A DNA stretch of 64,000 nt from Pseudocercospora fijiensis CIRAD86 (lineage: Eukaryota; Ascomycota; Dothideomycetes; Mycosphaerellales; Mycosphaerellaceae). The position numbers and the translations under genes are program-made. The notes under the pieces are model-generated. The model searched no databases. It was given only the letters and a program-made list of their open reading frames with translations, and had not been told where the DNA came from. Where the stretch lies: assembly GCF_000340215.1 (NCBI RefSeq), contig NW_006921538.1, positions 2,858,651 to 2,922,650 on the forward strand. Direction: 5' to 3'. The number at the start of each line of letters is the position of its first letter. Position 1 is the stretch's first letter. This document shows positions 23,791-36,485 of the stretch, in pieces.

Positions 23791-24411
23791 TTAGCATGTA
23801 AATCTACGCATGTCTGCGTCGGCATGGCGTGGCGTACCAAAGTATGATCCCTTCACGGCGGCAGAAATGCCCACTCCTAAGCCCACGGCGATGCCGATGA
23901 CAAGAACGGCGATAGCAATCTTGACCAGGATACGGTTCCTCGCACCGAGCTTGCTCCATTGTGCGCGGACGGGCATGCAGCAGCCTCCTCGAGCCGCCCT
24001 TCTCTGCTTCTTGTCTTCCTTGTACTTTTGCTTCAGTGTTTGTGTCGAGGGCCACATCTGACATTCTTTCGTGTGCTCTACAGCCGTCTTCGCCGAGAAG
24101 GGGTGTTCGTCGTAGGAGTGAGGCGTGAGTGGGGTGTCGTTGCCACTCTCAAGGTCCTTCTCGTGGACTTGGTGCACCTTGGCATGTTTGGTGGCCGACA
24201 GCGGTAAGGATAGCTCGTTTGATGAAGGTGGGTGTTGGTAGAAGGGGGAGTGTGGAGGTACGTGTGGCCCAGTGTATTCGTCTTGGAAGCTGCTCCGCGA
24301 GACTGCAGGCGTAAGTGCAGGAGAATTGGTGACGAGGTGTGGGAGCTGTGCTGGGCGCTCCGGTGTTGGCACGATCGAAGCTCCAAACGTGGTATCGTTG
24401 GCAGTGGCCAT
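23791..24411 (-). CDS. single-pass membrane protein, conserved fungal type, function unknown
   Basis: 206 residues as one open frame. The N-terminal two thirds are Pro/Ser/Thr-rich and probably disordered. Then come a WPSTQTLKQKYKEDKKQRR basic block (120-138), a GGCC pair and a hydrophobic segment at about 162-186 (ILVKIAIAVLVIGIAVGLGV). The basic stretch before the helix suggests the long N-terminus faces the cytoplasm. I recall similar basic-plus-GLGVGIS tails in ascomycete proteins without assigned function. An alternative ending is plausible: an intron 23780-23837 (GTACGC, CTAAC branch, GATAG) would replace the last residues and end at 23745, giving 202 residues. Confidence 0.62.
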   Translation of the reverse strand: MATANDTTFGASIVPTPERPAQLPHLVTNSPALTPAVSRSSFQDEYTGPHVPPHSPFYQHPPSSNELSLPLSATKHAKVHQVHEKDLESGNDTPLTPHSYDEHPFSAKTAVEHTKECQMWPSTQTLKQKYKEDKKQRRAARGGCCMPVRAQWSKLGARNRILVKIAIAVLVIGIAVGLGVGISAAVKGSYFGTPRHADADMRRFTC

Positions 24412-25371
24412 TTTGGCTTCAAGGCTCCGTAGCTGGATCGGAGGACTTGGGTGGGCGGGAGATTGGTGGTATATAGCCTAGCGTCTCGCTGGGTGCGGCA
24501 GGGCGCAAGTATCGACTCGGCAGGTAGGCTTCGAAGTTCGTAGTACAGCAAGAATGCAGTTGGAGAAAGGCTAATGTCGATCGGATGGGTTGGTGAATGG
24601 GTGGGCGAGCGAGGCGAGCAGGGAGTTCTTGTTCCAGTTGTGCTGATTGCGTGGCTCAAGGATGTCGCAGTGAAGGTCTCACTGTGTGTGGTGCACTGCT
24701 CTATCCCGGAACCTGGAAAGGTTGTAATGCTGTCCAAGCACCTGCTGCGGGCGTCGCTCGGCTGCTACAACTAGAGTTACCGGTGTTGCTGTGACGGAGC
24801 GGAAGACAGGTCACAGCCGAATGGGAATGGCAAGGCAAGGTATACGATAATACAGAGTTGTGAGGGGAGGGGTAGAGGCAGAGACAGAAATGCGAGGTCT
24901 TGGGGGCTATTGTAGAACTGGAACTCAGAAGGACGATACGGGACATGTAGGTAGGACAGTAGCTCCGTAGTAGTACTCCGTCGTGTAGTAGCATACTTTG
25001 GCGACCGCAATCCTGTAATAATATGATACAGTGTGGCAGCACCCGGCATTACAGGCAGAACTATCGATATCGTGCGGCGTGGCCAATGGAGCACCGCGCG
25101 GCAGGCTCTTCTCTAGTACCGCGTGATTTCGATGGCGCCCATGCTCATCAAGCACACTCCTCGCGGACCTGAATATACTCCTCGCACGCCGCTAGCGTCT
25201 GCGCATATATGTTAAGCGGAAAACGGTGGCACTACAGAATCGGGATGATCGCCGGCTACCTATTACAAGCTCAATTATACATATGCAGGAACAGGAACGG
25301 CTCCTAAACTTAGCTCCCCGACGTCGACAGCGTATCCCGGTCCCTCCCATAGTGATGGAGCCCACCATCCA
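24412..25371. other. upstream region of the membrane-protein gene, no other gene seen
   Basis: Unique-looking, not RIPed. Many overlapping ORFs on both strands lack domains and look like composition effects. It likely contains the promoter and 5' UTR of the minus-strand gene. Confidence 0.45.
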
Positions 25372-25640
25372 GTGTATCGTGTATACAGCGTGTAATACAC
25401 CATGTACACAGCCCTCGAGGTCGGATGCCTAGTATACACTCATAGAGGAGTCATGCAATTCGCGGATAACAGCCGAGATACAGGCTCAGCGCCGTCGGCG
25501 GTCGGGTTTCTTAAGATATCGAGGTATTAATGTAGGCCCTCTCCTGTATACACCTAGTATACACCCGTATATTACATAGTGTATACAGCGTCTTAACGCA
25601 TCGGAGTGAAAGAGCGCTAATGCGTTCTAGGGTGTCGTAA
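25372..25640. repeat. cluster of GTATAC palindromes at island edge
   Basis: Five GTATAC sites at about 25381, 25432, 25546, 25557 and 25581, two inside the longer shared string GTGTATACAGCGT. This lies at the border from normal to RIPed sequence, with no coding signal. Confidence 0.5.
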
Positions 25641-25742
25641 CCCTTATTAAGCGGCACCGCTTGCTATACAAAGTATAGTGTAACTAGGTGTTAGAAGCCA
25701 ATTAGTGCGATTTCGAGGAACCTTAGTTCTTTAGCTAGTATA

Positions 25743-25856
25743 GTAACGATTAGGGTTAAGAAGGAGGGTGTTTTTAAAGCCGTATAGAAGGCTAGTTTAG
25801 TAACGATTAGGGTTAAGAAGGAGGGTGTTTTTGAAGCCGTATAGAAGGCTAGTTTA
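25743..25856. repeat. 57-bp tandem duplication
   Basis: Units 25743-25799 and 25800-25856 are identical except for one A/G difference. Just downstream (in gene sense) of the mariner transposase stop, probably inside that transposon's end. Confidence 0.9.
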
Positions 25857-25879
25857 AAGACTGCTATCTACTACTGTAT

Positions 25880-26990
25880 TTAACCGCTATTAGCGTCAAT
25901 TACTGTACGACAACGAGCCGGTATACTATTAACCCATTCCTGCACTAATTCTATAGATACGTTGTAGTATTCTTCGATAATTGCTAGCTAAAGGTTACGG
26001 CCTATTAGTCTGTTTCTACGGCGTTCAATTGCCTGCTTAATTACTCGCTATAGGTTCTCGATAGGGTTCAAATCTAGTAATAAAGGTAGCTAGTTGTTTA
26101 TAACAATAATGCGGCGAGCTCGTAGTTAGTTAAGTGTGTGTCTAGCCGTATATATAGGCGCCGAGTCTTGTTAGAAGACTGCTATTCTTAATAGTAAGGC
26201 AGGCTCGTATCCGAGAGGGTGTTGTTAGCTAGTAATAAGGCCATTTATCCGACTTATCTCTTCTTAAACAATTAGCAAGACCTTCGCACTATATAACTCT
26301 TTATTAATATTGCCCTATTACTTGTCCTATAGTAGGAGTAGTCCTTTGCCGCTAATACTACTAATATAGGCCCAAATTATCTAGTAAGGAAGGCGTTAGA
26401 AGCGAGGCCTCGAATAACAGTCTTAGTTGCGCTTACTAACTAGTCGAGTAACAAAGAGCCTCTTATATAATCTATTGCGTATAGTATACTCGTCGCTCTA
26501 TAGAACGTTCGCCTAGTCTTCTTTAGTAAAGTGTTAATAGTATTAAGCCTATTCGAGGCGGAGTCGTCGAATACGGTCGTTATAGAAGGGCCGAGGGCGT
26601 ATAACGCAGCGGCGATAACTATGCCTCCTATAGATGCGAGAGATAGTTACAGGACTACAAGTTAAGCCGAGTAAGTCTCTAACTTCCTAAAAAGTTATAC
26701 GGCGTGTTATGGAATTCTAAGTAATAAATTCGACGATTTAGCGCTCTTATCTATCCGTATAGAGCCTGCGGCCTCGTCGTTATATCGGTACGTAGGCGAG
26801 GACAATTTCTCGAGGAGGGTGCGAATAGTCGAATTCGTCGACTCGGTAGGCTCGGTAGCGCCTAGGAGTGAAAGGCTCGTAAACGATGCGATAGATAGTC
26901 GACAATGCCCTCCGAGACTACTCTAAGATGTAAATAATCGGCTATTTAGCTATTCGGTACAGTTGTTTAATAGTAGTACGCAGTTTGTAT
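25880..26990 (-). pseudogene. Tc1/mariner-type transposase (broken by RIP)
   Basis: DDE transposase of a cut-and-paste transposon, read on the minus strand. From the C-terminus: IPARCRTVIDANSG then stop at 25880-25882; DLNPIENL near 26050 (third acidic residue); QDSAPIYTARHT near 26130-26170 (second Asp); SDEYTIRN farther upstream (first Asp). Spacing between the last two acidic residues is about 35. The N-terminal part (26600-26990) has HTH-like sequence but no clear start. TAG/TAA stops replace Trp/Gln, as in NLW. I could not find inverted terminal repeats. Confidence 0.83.
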
Positions 26991-28150
26991 AGTAGGACAG
27001 CTCGGCGATAGACACGCTCTTCGGTAGTTTGTTAGGTCGCGATTTCGTACGTTAGCAATAGCCCTAGCGGTCTAAAAAGAAGGGATTAAAGTGTTAGCAG
27101 AGTTAACTAGCTAGAGGGACGATTTGTAAGTAGTATAGCAGGCAGTGTCGGGTACAATAAATTAGTATATTGTATCGATTAAGAGAGTTACTCTATATTT
27201 AGGACTAAAGCCTAAGAATCGGTAGTCGGCGTTTCGGTTAACTAACTCTAGTCTAATAGGAATCGCCGGGCACGCGGGGTAATCCGAACCGAGGCTGAGT
27301 TATTATCTAAAGATTAAGACTCTTGTTTAGTCAAATCGAGAACCTTAACCTATAGACGACGTATTTGGCTTAGAAGTTGCTGTTTAAGCTCGCGCTGCTC
27401 TCGAAGTTGTATCTCCGACTTATTATATTCCGGCGGACGGTCGTAAACAGGTAGTAGAATAGATAGCGTACGGTTACGGTATTAGATATAGAATTAATAG
27501 CGAAGAGGGTTATTAAACCGTAGAAGCTAAGCCTAAGAGCGACGAGATTACGACAACTGCGACGATAACTACTACGATAGAGCCGGCCTCAATAGTGGAC
27601 TTCTAGACCGATAAGGCAATAGAGCTAGATCGAATACCGGGGTTGAACTAAGTAAACGGATAGAGGGCATAACTAATAGTGTTAGACTTCTACTACGGCT
27701 ACTTACGACGTCGGAAAGCAGGCGCAACTACGCTCTATCTTCCTTACCTTGTTCGAGGGCTTCGATTAGAGCTAGACGGCGCTAGTCTAGTAGACGGTAT
27801 ACCTCTAGAAGGTTAATATATCGTTGATCGCGAAGAGGTAGCGCACTACGAGTGCAAATAGCGCTAGAATAACCTCTTCTGCGGCTATTCTGCGCGTGCT
27901 ACTCGTTAGTGTAAGTATACGGCATTACGAAGGAAGAGAACGAGAGAGAAGCTAACTATTTAATAGGGGACTCTATATACGCAAACACTACTAAAACCGC
28001 CCATTTATCGCCGACCGCTCCTCCGCGCCTCCTCTGTAATTATACTCGAGTTCTCCCTACGAATACTATTAATCTAGCGTAGACCTACTCCTAATTATAC
28101 AATAACCTTCTCGCACTTCTAAATCACTCCTTCTTCCTTTCTTCAATATA
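26991..28150. other. RIPed sequence with one unidentified degraded ORF
   Basis: On the plus strand, about 27550-27965 reads as one frame interrupted only by TAG/TAA. It includes TTLYLPYLVRGLRLELDG, EVAHYECK and a Cys/Arg-rich YSARATR segment before a basic KYTALRRKRTRE end. I do not recognise the family. It is probably part of another repeat because it is RIPed. Confidence 0.4.
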
Positions 28151-29505
28151 GCAAGAGGCTTATAAATAATATATTATTAAATCTACTAAAAGATAGTGTC
28201 TTATGCCCTAGATAGTGCCTATACGTAACTCTAGTCGGAAGGTTTAATAGCTAAGCGTTCCTATAGGTGCTATGCTTAGCCGCGGCGCTAACACCTCGAT
28301 TTAGTATAGAACACTACAATTAGTAGTGCCGGAAGTGCTAATATTATATACCTTCTAGGGCTAGGGACGCTAACTTTCACTCCGATATACGAAGACGCTA
28401 TACAAGGGCGATTGCTAATCTACGGTGGATTCACATCCCTACCCTCCTAAAGCAATCTAACAGCCTCTACATTCGGGGTAGGGAAGCTGTACCGGTACTT
28501 GCTACGAGGTTTCTTGTCTAAGTTGTCTCCAACACTTAGTCGGGCTTGTAATACGTGCGATCCTTAAGGCAGATATTCTATCAATCTGCTCTTATTGTTT
28601 ATGCAAAACCCTTCGCCTAGCCTACAAGCTTCTAACGGCCATTTTCTATTTGCTTAGTTGCTATTAATTGCTTAATCCTAAACTACCGGGTAATATAGTA
28701 ACTAGGAAGTGTTATAGACTACTATCGCGTTCTAAGACTAGCAGCTTGCAATGTATTTGTTTTAATTACTAATCGTATATATATCTCGACTACCGAGGCT
28801 AGTAAACTTCGATAGCTAAAGGCTCTTAGACTCTATAGCTATAGGCCTAGGTATCTTTATAATATATATAATATAGCTATTTATAAGGTTCTAGGAATAC
28901 GATACTAGTTTTAGAGAATATTATAATTTTAGTTTCTATATATCTATGCCCTAGTTTATAAAGGAAAATTTACTAATCTTATATTTCTTAATTATAGTTA
29001 TGCTTTTTTAAGTTATATAGTAGTTTGTTTTAGCTATAGTATATAGTTTAGTAGGGCTTAGTATAAGTACTAGTATCTAAGTAGTAGTTTGCTACCGTAA
29101 CTAGTCTAGACGCGCGCTATTAATTCCCTTAGACTCTTAGTTAGTAGGCTTCTAAATATTTAGTTAAAAATTAAATATATCTATAGCAAATACTAAGTAC
29201 TACTTAGCTAATTGCTATAGTAAGAGAGAATAGGACTTTAGCTATATACTAAAATAGCGATTTAGACTTTAGTAGTAAATTTACTAGTAGTAAAAGTTAT
29301 TAACCTTAGCTTAAAATATATAAATAAAACTTAATTATTTAGGCTATATATAGAACATATACTAAAAGAATAGATATACTACCTTAGTAGAGGCTAAGAT
29401 ATATTATATATAACCCCCTAATTACTAGTAGTTATCCTCTAGCTAGTAAGTCTAGTAGTATAATTCTTATAGATTAATAGCTTTAAGCTATACTATCTAG
29501 GTATT
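28151..29505. other. AT-rich RIPed spacer
   Basis: Very TA-rich, especially 28850-29480. No frame, terminal repeat or domain recognised. Heavily mutated repeat remains are the likely content. Confidence 0.4.
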
Positions 29506-29694
29506 TATAAGAAGGGTTATATTAGTAGGTAGATAGGGTAGTAGTAGGTATAGGTAGTATTCGATAGAGATCTAGAAGAAGAAGGAGGAAGGCAGGCTAG
29601 TTAGCCTAACGCTAAGCGCTAAGCCCTGCCTAAGGCACTAAGACCCTAGCTTTACTCGAGCTAGTTATATACTAATTACATATAGCCTCTAATA
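29506..29694 (-). repeat. gypsy-3 3' LTR, 189 bp
   Basis: Diverged, slightly shorter version of the 197-bp LTR. Ends on the plus strand CTCTAATA, the RIPed form of CCTAACA, and is followed by the family's 3' UTR. Confidence 0.85.
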
Positions 29695-30746
29695 TACGCT
29701 TCCCTTCTAAAGGCCGCGCTCTCGTAGCCTATCTACGTTCTAATCTTAACCTCTATTACCGCTAACTTAGCACATTAATAGGGCTATTTAGCCGCGCTAA
29801 ATTAAACGCTTAACTACCTAATTATATAACTATATTAAACCTTACCTCCTAATACAATACAATATTCAACTCTAACTACGCTATCCTTATATATAATAAA
29901 GTAATATATATCTATAAGAATTAAGGGCTATCGACTAATTATAATACGAGGGCGTCTTCCCTACTATAATAGGTAGGCGTACGAGGTACCTTAGTACTAC
30001 CTCCGTTCTAAGTAATATCGTTTCGAGTTCTTTGCGTCTACTCTAAAAGACCTAGAAATGTCCGCTTCTAAGGGTTTGTTCTTATTATTACAAGGGCTAT
30101 TATTTACTATCGTAGTTTCGCTAGCCCTAATTACTTAGGTTTAGTAGCCTTTAATTATTAATTAATCTTATCTTTTCAAAAACGTAGTTCGTCTAGTTTC
30201 TATAGGTAAAGGCTATTATAAATACAATAGTTAAGTTTCGCTTCGCTTAAAGGGTCGGAAAGATCGAGGAGTAACCTATTATCCGAAAGATCGACCCTAG
30301 CTAGCTTAGCTCTATATTTTTGCCCTTAGTTAGTCTATTAATCGTTAAACCCTTTTAGTTTCTAAGCCCTTTAAACGGCTTAACCCTTTTTAACCTAGGG
30401 TCTTAGCCTTAGGCTATAGTATAGGTAAGGTTGTTCTTATAGGTATAGCGATAATAGCAGGTAATATTAATAATAGCGGCGCTAGCCGTCTTAGCGCTAA
30501 CTTTACCTTGCTTCCGATTTCCTTCTTCGACTAGCAATATACTTAGTAATACTATTACTAATATAGCCGCGCGCCGTCTTCTAATATACCGCTACCTCGT
30601 ACTATAGTGCTATTATTATTATTGCTAGTACTATTCGCCTATACGCGCGCTATCTCCGCCGACCGCCTAGGCCTTAGAGCCTCGATAGGATAAAGGAATA
30701 AGAGGGAGACCTAAATACTAAGAGAAGGGCCTTATTACGTTAGTAA

Positions 30747-30943
30747 TGTTAGGGCCAAAGAGGCTACACGTAATTAGTATGTAACTAGGCTAACTGAAGC
30801 TAGGGTCTTAGTGCCTTAGGCAGGGCTTAGCGCTTAGTAATAGGCTAACTTGCCTACCTTCCTCCCTCTTCTTCTAGCTCCTTATCGAATACTACTTATA
30901 CCTACTACTACCCTATCTACCTGCTAATATAACCCTTCTTATA
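30747..30943 (+). repeat. gypsy-4 5' LTR
   Basis: 197 bp, TGTTAGG...TTCTTATA, followed by TAGTATTCGAT. Confidence 0.95.
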
Positions 30944-31199
30944 TAGTATTCGATCTATCCTTTAAGGGTAGTAGCTAGATAGTCCTTATTTTAAGCTTTT
31001 AGCGGTATAGCCCCGGAAACTATCGATTTAACTATATTGCGCCCGAAGAACGGGACCTATACGTACTATTCTACTAAACAACCGTACCAATTATTAAGCA
31101 AGGCCTTCTATACGGCCTATTACACTAAGTTAATCGCACTAAGCCGATATCTACTAATTCCGCTATATCCGCACTATAGGGGCCTATAATACATTATTA

Positions 31200-32549
31200 G
31201 TGCTACCCCTTATTATAATAGCCGGCTTATTACGAAGCAACAACAACCGTGCTGCCGCTAGCAGCGCTAGCAACGACAACGCTAGTAGCATAGTACCTAC
31301 TAAAGTGCCTGCTAAAGTGCCTCCTACTAAAGAGCCTACTAGAGGGCCTGCTAAAGAAGAACCTATAATTCTAGGTAATAATCTAGAATTGCCTGTTAAC
31401 GACATTCTTAACAACATTGTTAATCGACGATATAGCTAGCTAGCCTTCGGCCCCTAGCTAGTAGCGAGACTTTAAGAAGCTACCTAAAATAGGCTTACTA
31501 CCTTGCGCTAAGAACAATAGCTAAAGGACAACCTCCTCGAAATTCGCCGCCTTTAGGAGGCCCTAACAACTAATACTAAGCCGATAGTAGGGCCTTCCTC
31601 ACTATTAGTCCTAGTCTAAAAGAAGGATGCTAAACTTAAGGACTGCACTGTGTTTAATAGCTCTAGTCGAAAGCAATATAACGACTATATTCGTAACTAT
31701 AAGCTTAACTAACGAAACGCACTAAGGGCTCTACTAAATAACTATTTACTAGTCGTCTATGCTATACAGTACATTAACGGCGACCTAAAACGCACCTAGG
31801 ATAACTATTTTAACTCCCTTAATAACTAGACTGCTGTTTAGTAGCAGACCTATAAAACTATTATACTAGACACCCTTAGAAACCCTATACTAAGGCAATA
31901 ACACGCTTAGGACTAGTACCTTCGAGCTAAACAAAAGACTAATTAATCGGCTCGCTTATTTAAGGCCTATTTAAAGACCCTCGAAGACGACCTCTCGACT
32001 AAAACTAATTCTATCTAGATCTCCGAAATACGCCCTAAATTGAGATAGGAATTAGTCCTTAAATTAGACCGCCGCCGTATATTTAAACAGGCCAATCTTA
32101 TACGTATTCAATTTATAGTTAAAGTCAAAACTGCAGAGCGCGCAGTATAGCTACAGCAACGGTTAGAATCTAAGATACGACTATCTACTAACCGTAGTAC
32201 CCGCGGAGGAAACCAAGGTTCCTACTAAAACAACAGTGCTAATAATAGGAACAGTAATAATAACCGTAGGAGAGGTCGTAGCTAACGGCTATACCGAGGA
32301 GGCCGTAATAGGGGCCGTAGAAGGGGCTCGTATCCCTATAATGCTAACCGCTCTACTAACAATAACAACAGCTACGGCAGTCTACTAACCGGATTGAAAT
32401 GCTTTAACTGTAACAGCACTAGCTACCTACTAGGACAATGCGACAAACCTAAGGATTAGGCCCGAATCGACCGTACTACCGCCGAGCACTATAAGCACCT
32501 TTTAGCCGCTAACGCTACCCCTATAGGCCAACCTTCGAAAAAAGAATAA
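31200..32549 (+). pseudogene. gypsy-4 gag (broken)
   Basis: Collinear with gypsy-2 gag. The open start 31200-31439 ends NNIVNRRYS. An Arg/Gly/Asn-rich region lies near 32190-32360 and a zinc knuckle near 32395-32445 with CFNC intact. The frame closes after the A6 run (TCG AAA AAA GAA TAA, stop 32547-32549). Confidence 0.86.
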
Positions 32550-35500
32550 GCGCCGCACTAACTGTTAGCCTTGTACGGCGTAGGACTATCGACATTGTGC
32601 TAGCTATTATACGTACCTGTCTCGTAGGGGATATATATAGGAACAATTATAAAACTAAGGTTACGCTAGACCTAGGAAATTTAGTTAGTGCCCGTATTAG
32701 CTATCGCCTAGCTAAGCAATTAGACCTTCGACAATTGCCTAGAACTGACCTGCTAACCCTTGCTTAGTTTAATAACGCTCGGCACTTGACCTATAGGGCA
32801 TACTATGTTCCTATAGTCCTAAAGGACGACCTCGGAAATAAACGCCTACTAGACTTTACTGCCTATACGGTAGATATAGATAGCCTTCCCTCCGATATCG
32901 TTATTAGCAACCCTATTCTTAAATCCTACGCTATAGTTATAGACTTAGGTATCTAGAAGTAGCGATTTAGAATCGCTAGGAAAGAGGATATTAAGTATAT
33001 CGATATTAGCGAGTGCCCTAACGATATTAGGGTCCTATTTATTAGCAACCTAACTCTAGCTAATCCGACTGCCGACCTACTCGGTAGTAATAACGATAAA
33101 CCTGTGCCTTCTAATAGCATAGACCCTAACTAGCTCGCTCGCATACCCTAGACTATTAGGGAGACCTATATCGAGGTATTTAAACACTACCTAGTATCGA
33201 CATTGCCTATATTCAAAGAGACGGATTATAAGATTAACATTATAGAGGGCAAAGAGGTCCCTTTTAGGCCCCTCTATAACCTTAGTAAACGAGAGCTTGC
33301 TATATTACGTAAATACTTAGAAGAAAACCTAGCTAATAGCCGGATACGATATAGTAACAGCCCTGCTAGTGCACCTATCCTGTTTGTTCTAAAGAAGGAT
33401 AGTAGCCTACGCCTCTATATCGACTATCGTAGGCTTAATGCTATTACTATTAAAGATCGCTGTCTACTTCCGCTTATTAATAAGACCCTCGACCGCCTTT
33501 CTAGCGCACACTTCTATACTATATTAGACATTAAGGATATATACTATCGTATCCGCATTCGTAAGGGCGACGAATAGAAAACAGCCTTCTATACCCGTTA
33601 TAGCTATTTCGAGTATTTAGTTATGCTATTTAGACTAGCTAATGCCTCTATAACGTTCTAGTCCTATATCAATCGGGCCCTATTAGGCCTATTAGACTAC
33701 CTCTACGTAGTCTATCTAGACGATATCCTAGTCTATATATACTTACCTAACATTGCGGAACATTAGGCCGCCGTACGTAAGGTACTCGACCGCCTATAGG
33801 CCTATAGCCTATATTGCAAGCCTTCTAAATGCATCTTTGCTACTAAGGAGGTGTCCTTCCTTAGCTTCCTCGTATTAACCGAGGGTATTAAGGCTAATCC
33901 TAATTAGATTAAAACGATTACTAAATAGCCTGTTCCTATGTCTATTAAAGAGCTTCAATTATTCCTCGGTTTTGCTAACTTCTACCGCCGGTTTATTAAG
34001 GGCTATTCGAGGCATATAATGCTATTGACTAAGCTTACTAAGACTAAGGCTAATCTATCTAGAGAGTTTAAATAGACTAATAGAGCACAAGCCGCTTTTA
34101 ACGGTTTAAAGAAGCGCTTTACTAAAGTCCCCTTGTTATACTACTTCGTACTAAGCAAACTAATCCGCATTAAGACTAACGCTTTACAGTTTGCTATATT
34201 AGCTATTATATCCTAACAATCGGACAAGGACTATTATTAGTACCCGATTGCCTTCTTTTTACGGAAGATAATCGATATAGAACGTCGCTACGAGACCTAC
34301 GAGCAAGAACTCTTAGCTATTATCGAGGCCTTTAAGTACTAGAGGCACTACCTCGATAGGGCTTAACATACAATATAGGTCTATATAGACTATAACAACC
34401 TCCGTAGCATTACTAAGGTTACTAGGGTTATAGGTCGACAGGCTAGATAGGCCGTCTACCTCGCCGGGTTTGATTTTAATATATTATACTAGCTAGGCGT
34501 AAGTAACCCTACTAATAGCCTATCGAGGCGACCTAATTACGATAGCGAGACCTAATACATTAATTCTTTGTTTCTAACCCTATAGTATAAGATTGCTATA
34601 GCCCGTATTGTTAATAAGCACGCGTAGGATAAGCGGCTTACTAGACTCCGCGACGGCTTAAAGCATATTAATGCTCTTGCTATATTAATAGTACGTATTA
34701 AGGCAAGGGCTAAGGACATAGATAGGAGAAGTTATAATAACTCCCTAGTCGATATCGCTATATACAGTAATAGCGATCAAAGCACTAATGTAGTTAATCC
34801 GGCTGCTAGTGCTATTAGATACATATAATACGTACCTCGTTTAATAGCGAGGGTACTATTAAATAACCTTATAAATAGGGATAGTTAATCGTTTATAGAT
34901 AAGCTATTACGGGCTTAGCAGAGGGACGCCTTTGCTGCTAAACGTATCGACAAGCTTGTAAGTAGGCGAACGACTCGATCTAGTAAGAGTAACTAGTCGA
35001 TCGATAACAAAGGTTATTTAAAGTTTAAGGGCAGATACTATGTCCCCGCTAAACATTCGATCCGACAAGAACTTCTTAAGCGACACTACGATAGTAAGCT
35101 TGCTAGTTACTATAGTATAGAGAGGTCGCACGAGCTACTATCGCGTATATACTACTAGCTAAATAGTAAGCGGGATATAAAGGACTACGTAAATACGTAT
35201 GCTGTATACTAACGTATTAAGGCACCGAAGTATTAGCCTTTTAGCGAGTTGTCCTTATTACTAATCCCCTATAAGCTATTTATAGAGCTTATAATAGACT
35301 TTATTATAGGCCTTCCGCCTACTAAGCGTAGGGGCAGTAAGGACGTATATAACGCTATCCTTGTTATAGTAGATCGATTTACTAAAGGCGCTCGATATAT
35401 CCCGGCGCGCAAGGACTAGACTGCTATTAATATAGTAGAGGCGCTATAGAGTAACATCTTCTATACCTATTAGGGAACCCCTAAGGGGATAGTCTCCGAT

Positions 35501-36439
35501 AGGGGCTCGACATTTATATCGCACTATTAGAGCGAAATATGCCTATAGCTAAGACTGAAGTATCGGCTATTAATAGCCTTCTATCTAGAGACTAACGGTT
35601 AAATAGAGAGGCAGAATGCTACCCTGTAGCAGTACCTACGCAGTTATATTAATAAGAACCCCGAGGACTAGGTCAACCTCCTATAACTAGCTAAATTCGT
35701 ATATAATAACAGTGTCTACTTATCTACTAAGGTCTCCCCTTATTTTGCTATAATAGGCTAGAACGCTGCCTTACTATAAGATCTATTTACCTCGCTCGAG
35801 GCCGAGTGTAAGGAAAGGGAAGCGTGTTAAGTACTAATACCTAAGACACTAGCGGCTATTAAGAGGGTTTAAAAGATGCGAGAGATTCACGCTAAGATAG
35901 CTAACAAACTAGTAAAGGCCTAGGCCTATTAGAAGGCCTATTACGACAAACACTATATACCGATAACCTTTAAGCAAGGCGATATAGTTATACTAAGTAC
36001 TAAGAACCTCCGTATCCGCAAACACCTATTACCTAACGGTAAAACAAGGCCTAAGCTCGCACTAAGATATATTAGTCTATTCCGTATTCGAGAAGTTAAG
36101 GGCTCCTCCGCATAGGCCTATTAGTTGTAGCTTCCTCCTTATTACACTATCTATAACACCTTCTATATATCCCTCCTTAAGCTATATTACCTACGCGAGG
36201 GGGATGAAGCCCCTACTAAACACGAAGACATACTAGCGGATAGTAAAGAGCTGTAGTCTGTAGAACGTATCCTATAGTACCGGACTAGGAAAGGCAAGAA
36301 GGAGTACCTATTAAGATAGCAAGGCTATTTACCTAAATAGGACTCGTAGGAAGCTAAAGCCTCTTTTAAAGACATAACTAAGTTATTGGATAAGTATTGG
36401 ACTAGTGTAAAGAACAAGAAGAAGGCTAAGGGCCTATAA
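32540..36439 (+). pseudogene. gypsy-4 pol with chromodomain (broken)
   Basis: Same domain order as gypsy-2, in the -1 frame relative to gag. The RT open piece 33203-33577 starts after a degraded protease. The catalytic motif near 33713-33730 reads YLDDIL. This is the only gypsy copy in the window that still has both Asp residues, because it uses GAC GAT, which contains no TG at the boundary. Integrase core is near 35290-35400 and the chromodomain near 36260-36410. Many RIP stops remain. Confidence 0.88.
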
Positions 36440-36462
36440 TATTACTATTAAGGCCTAGGATT

Positions 36463-36485
36463 AATAGCACCCCCGGGGTGTTATT
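36463..36485. repeat. 23-bp palindrome, gypsy-4 copy
   Basis: Arms AATAGCACCCC and GGGGTGTTATT around a central C, 24 bp after the pol stop, preceded by CCTAGG. Confidence 0.78.

Noticed and set aside
24078..25155. Several overlapping ORFs on both strands upstream of the membrane-protein gene
   Set aside because: Low-complexity Ser/Thr/Pro or Cys/Arg compositions without domains; they overlap each other and the supported gene in other frames.
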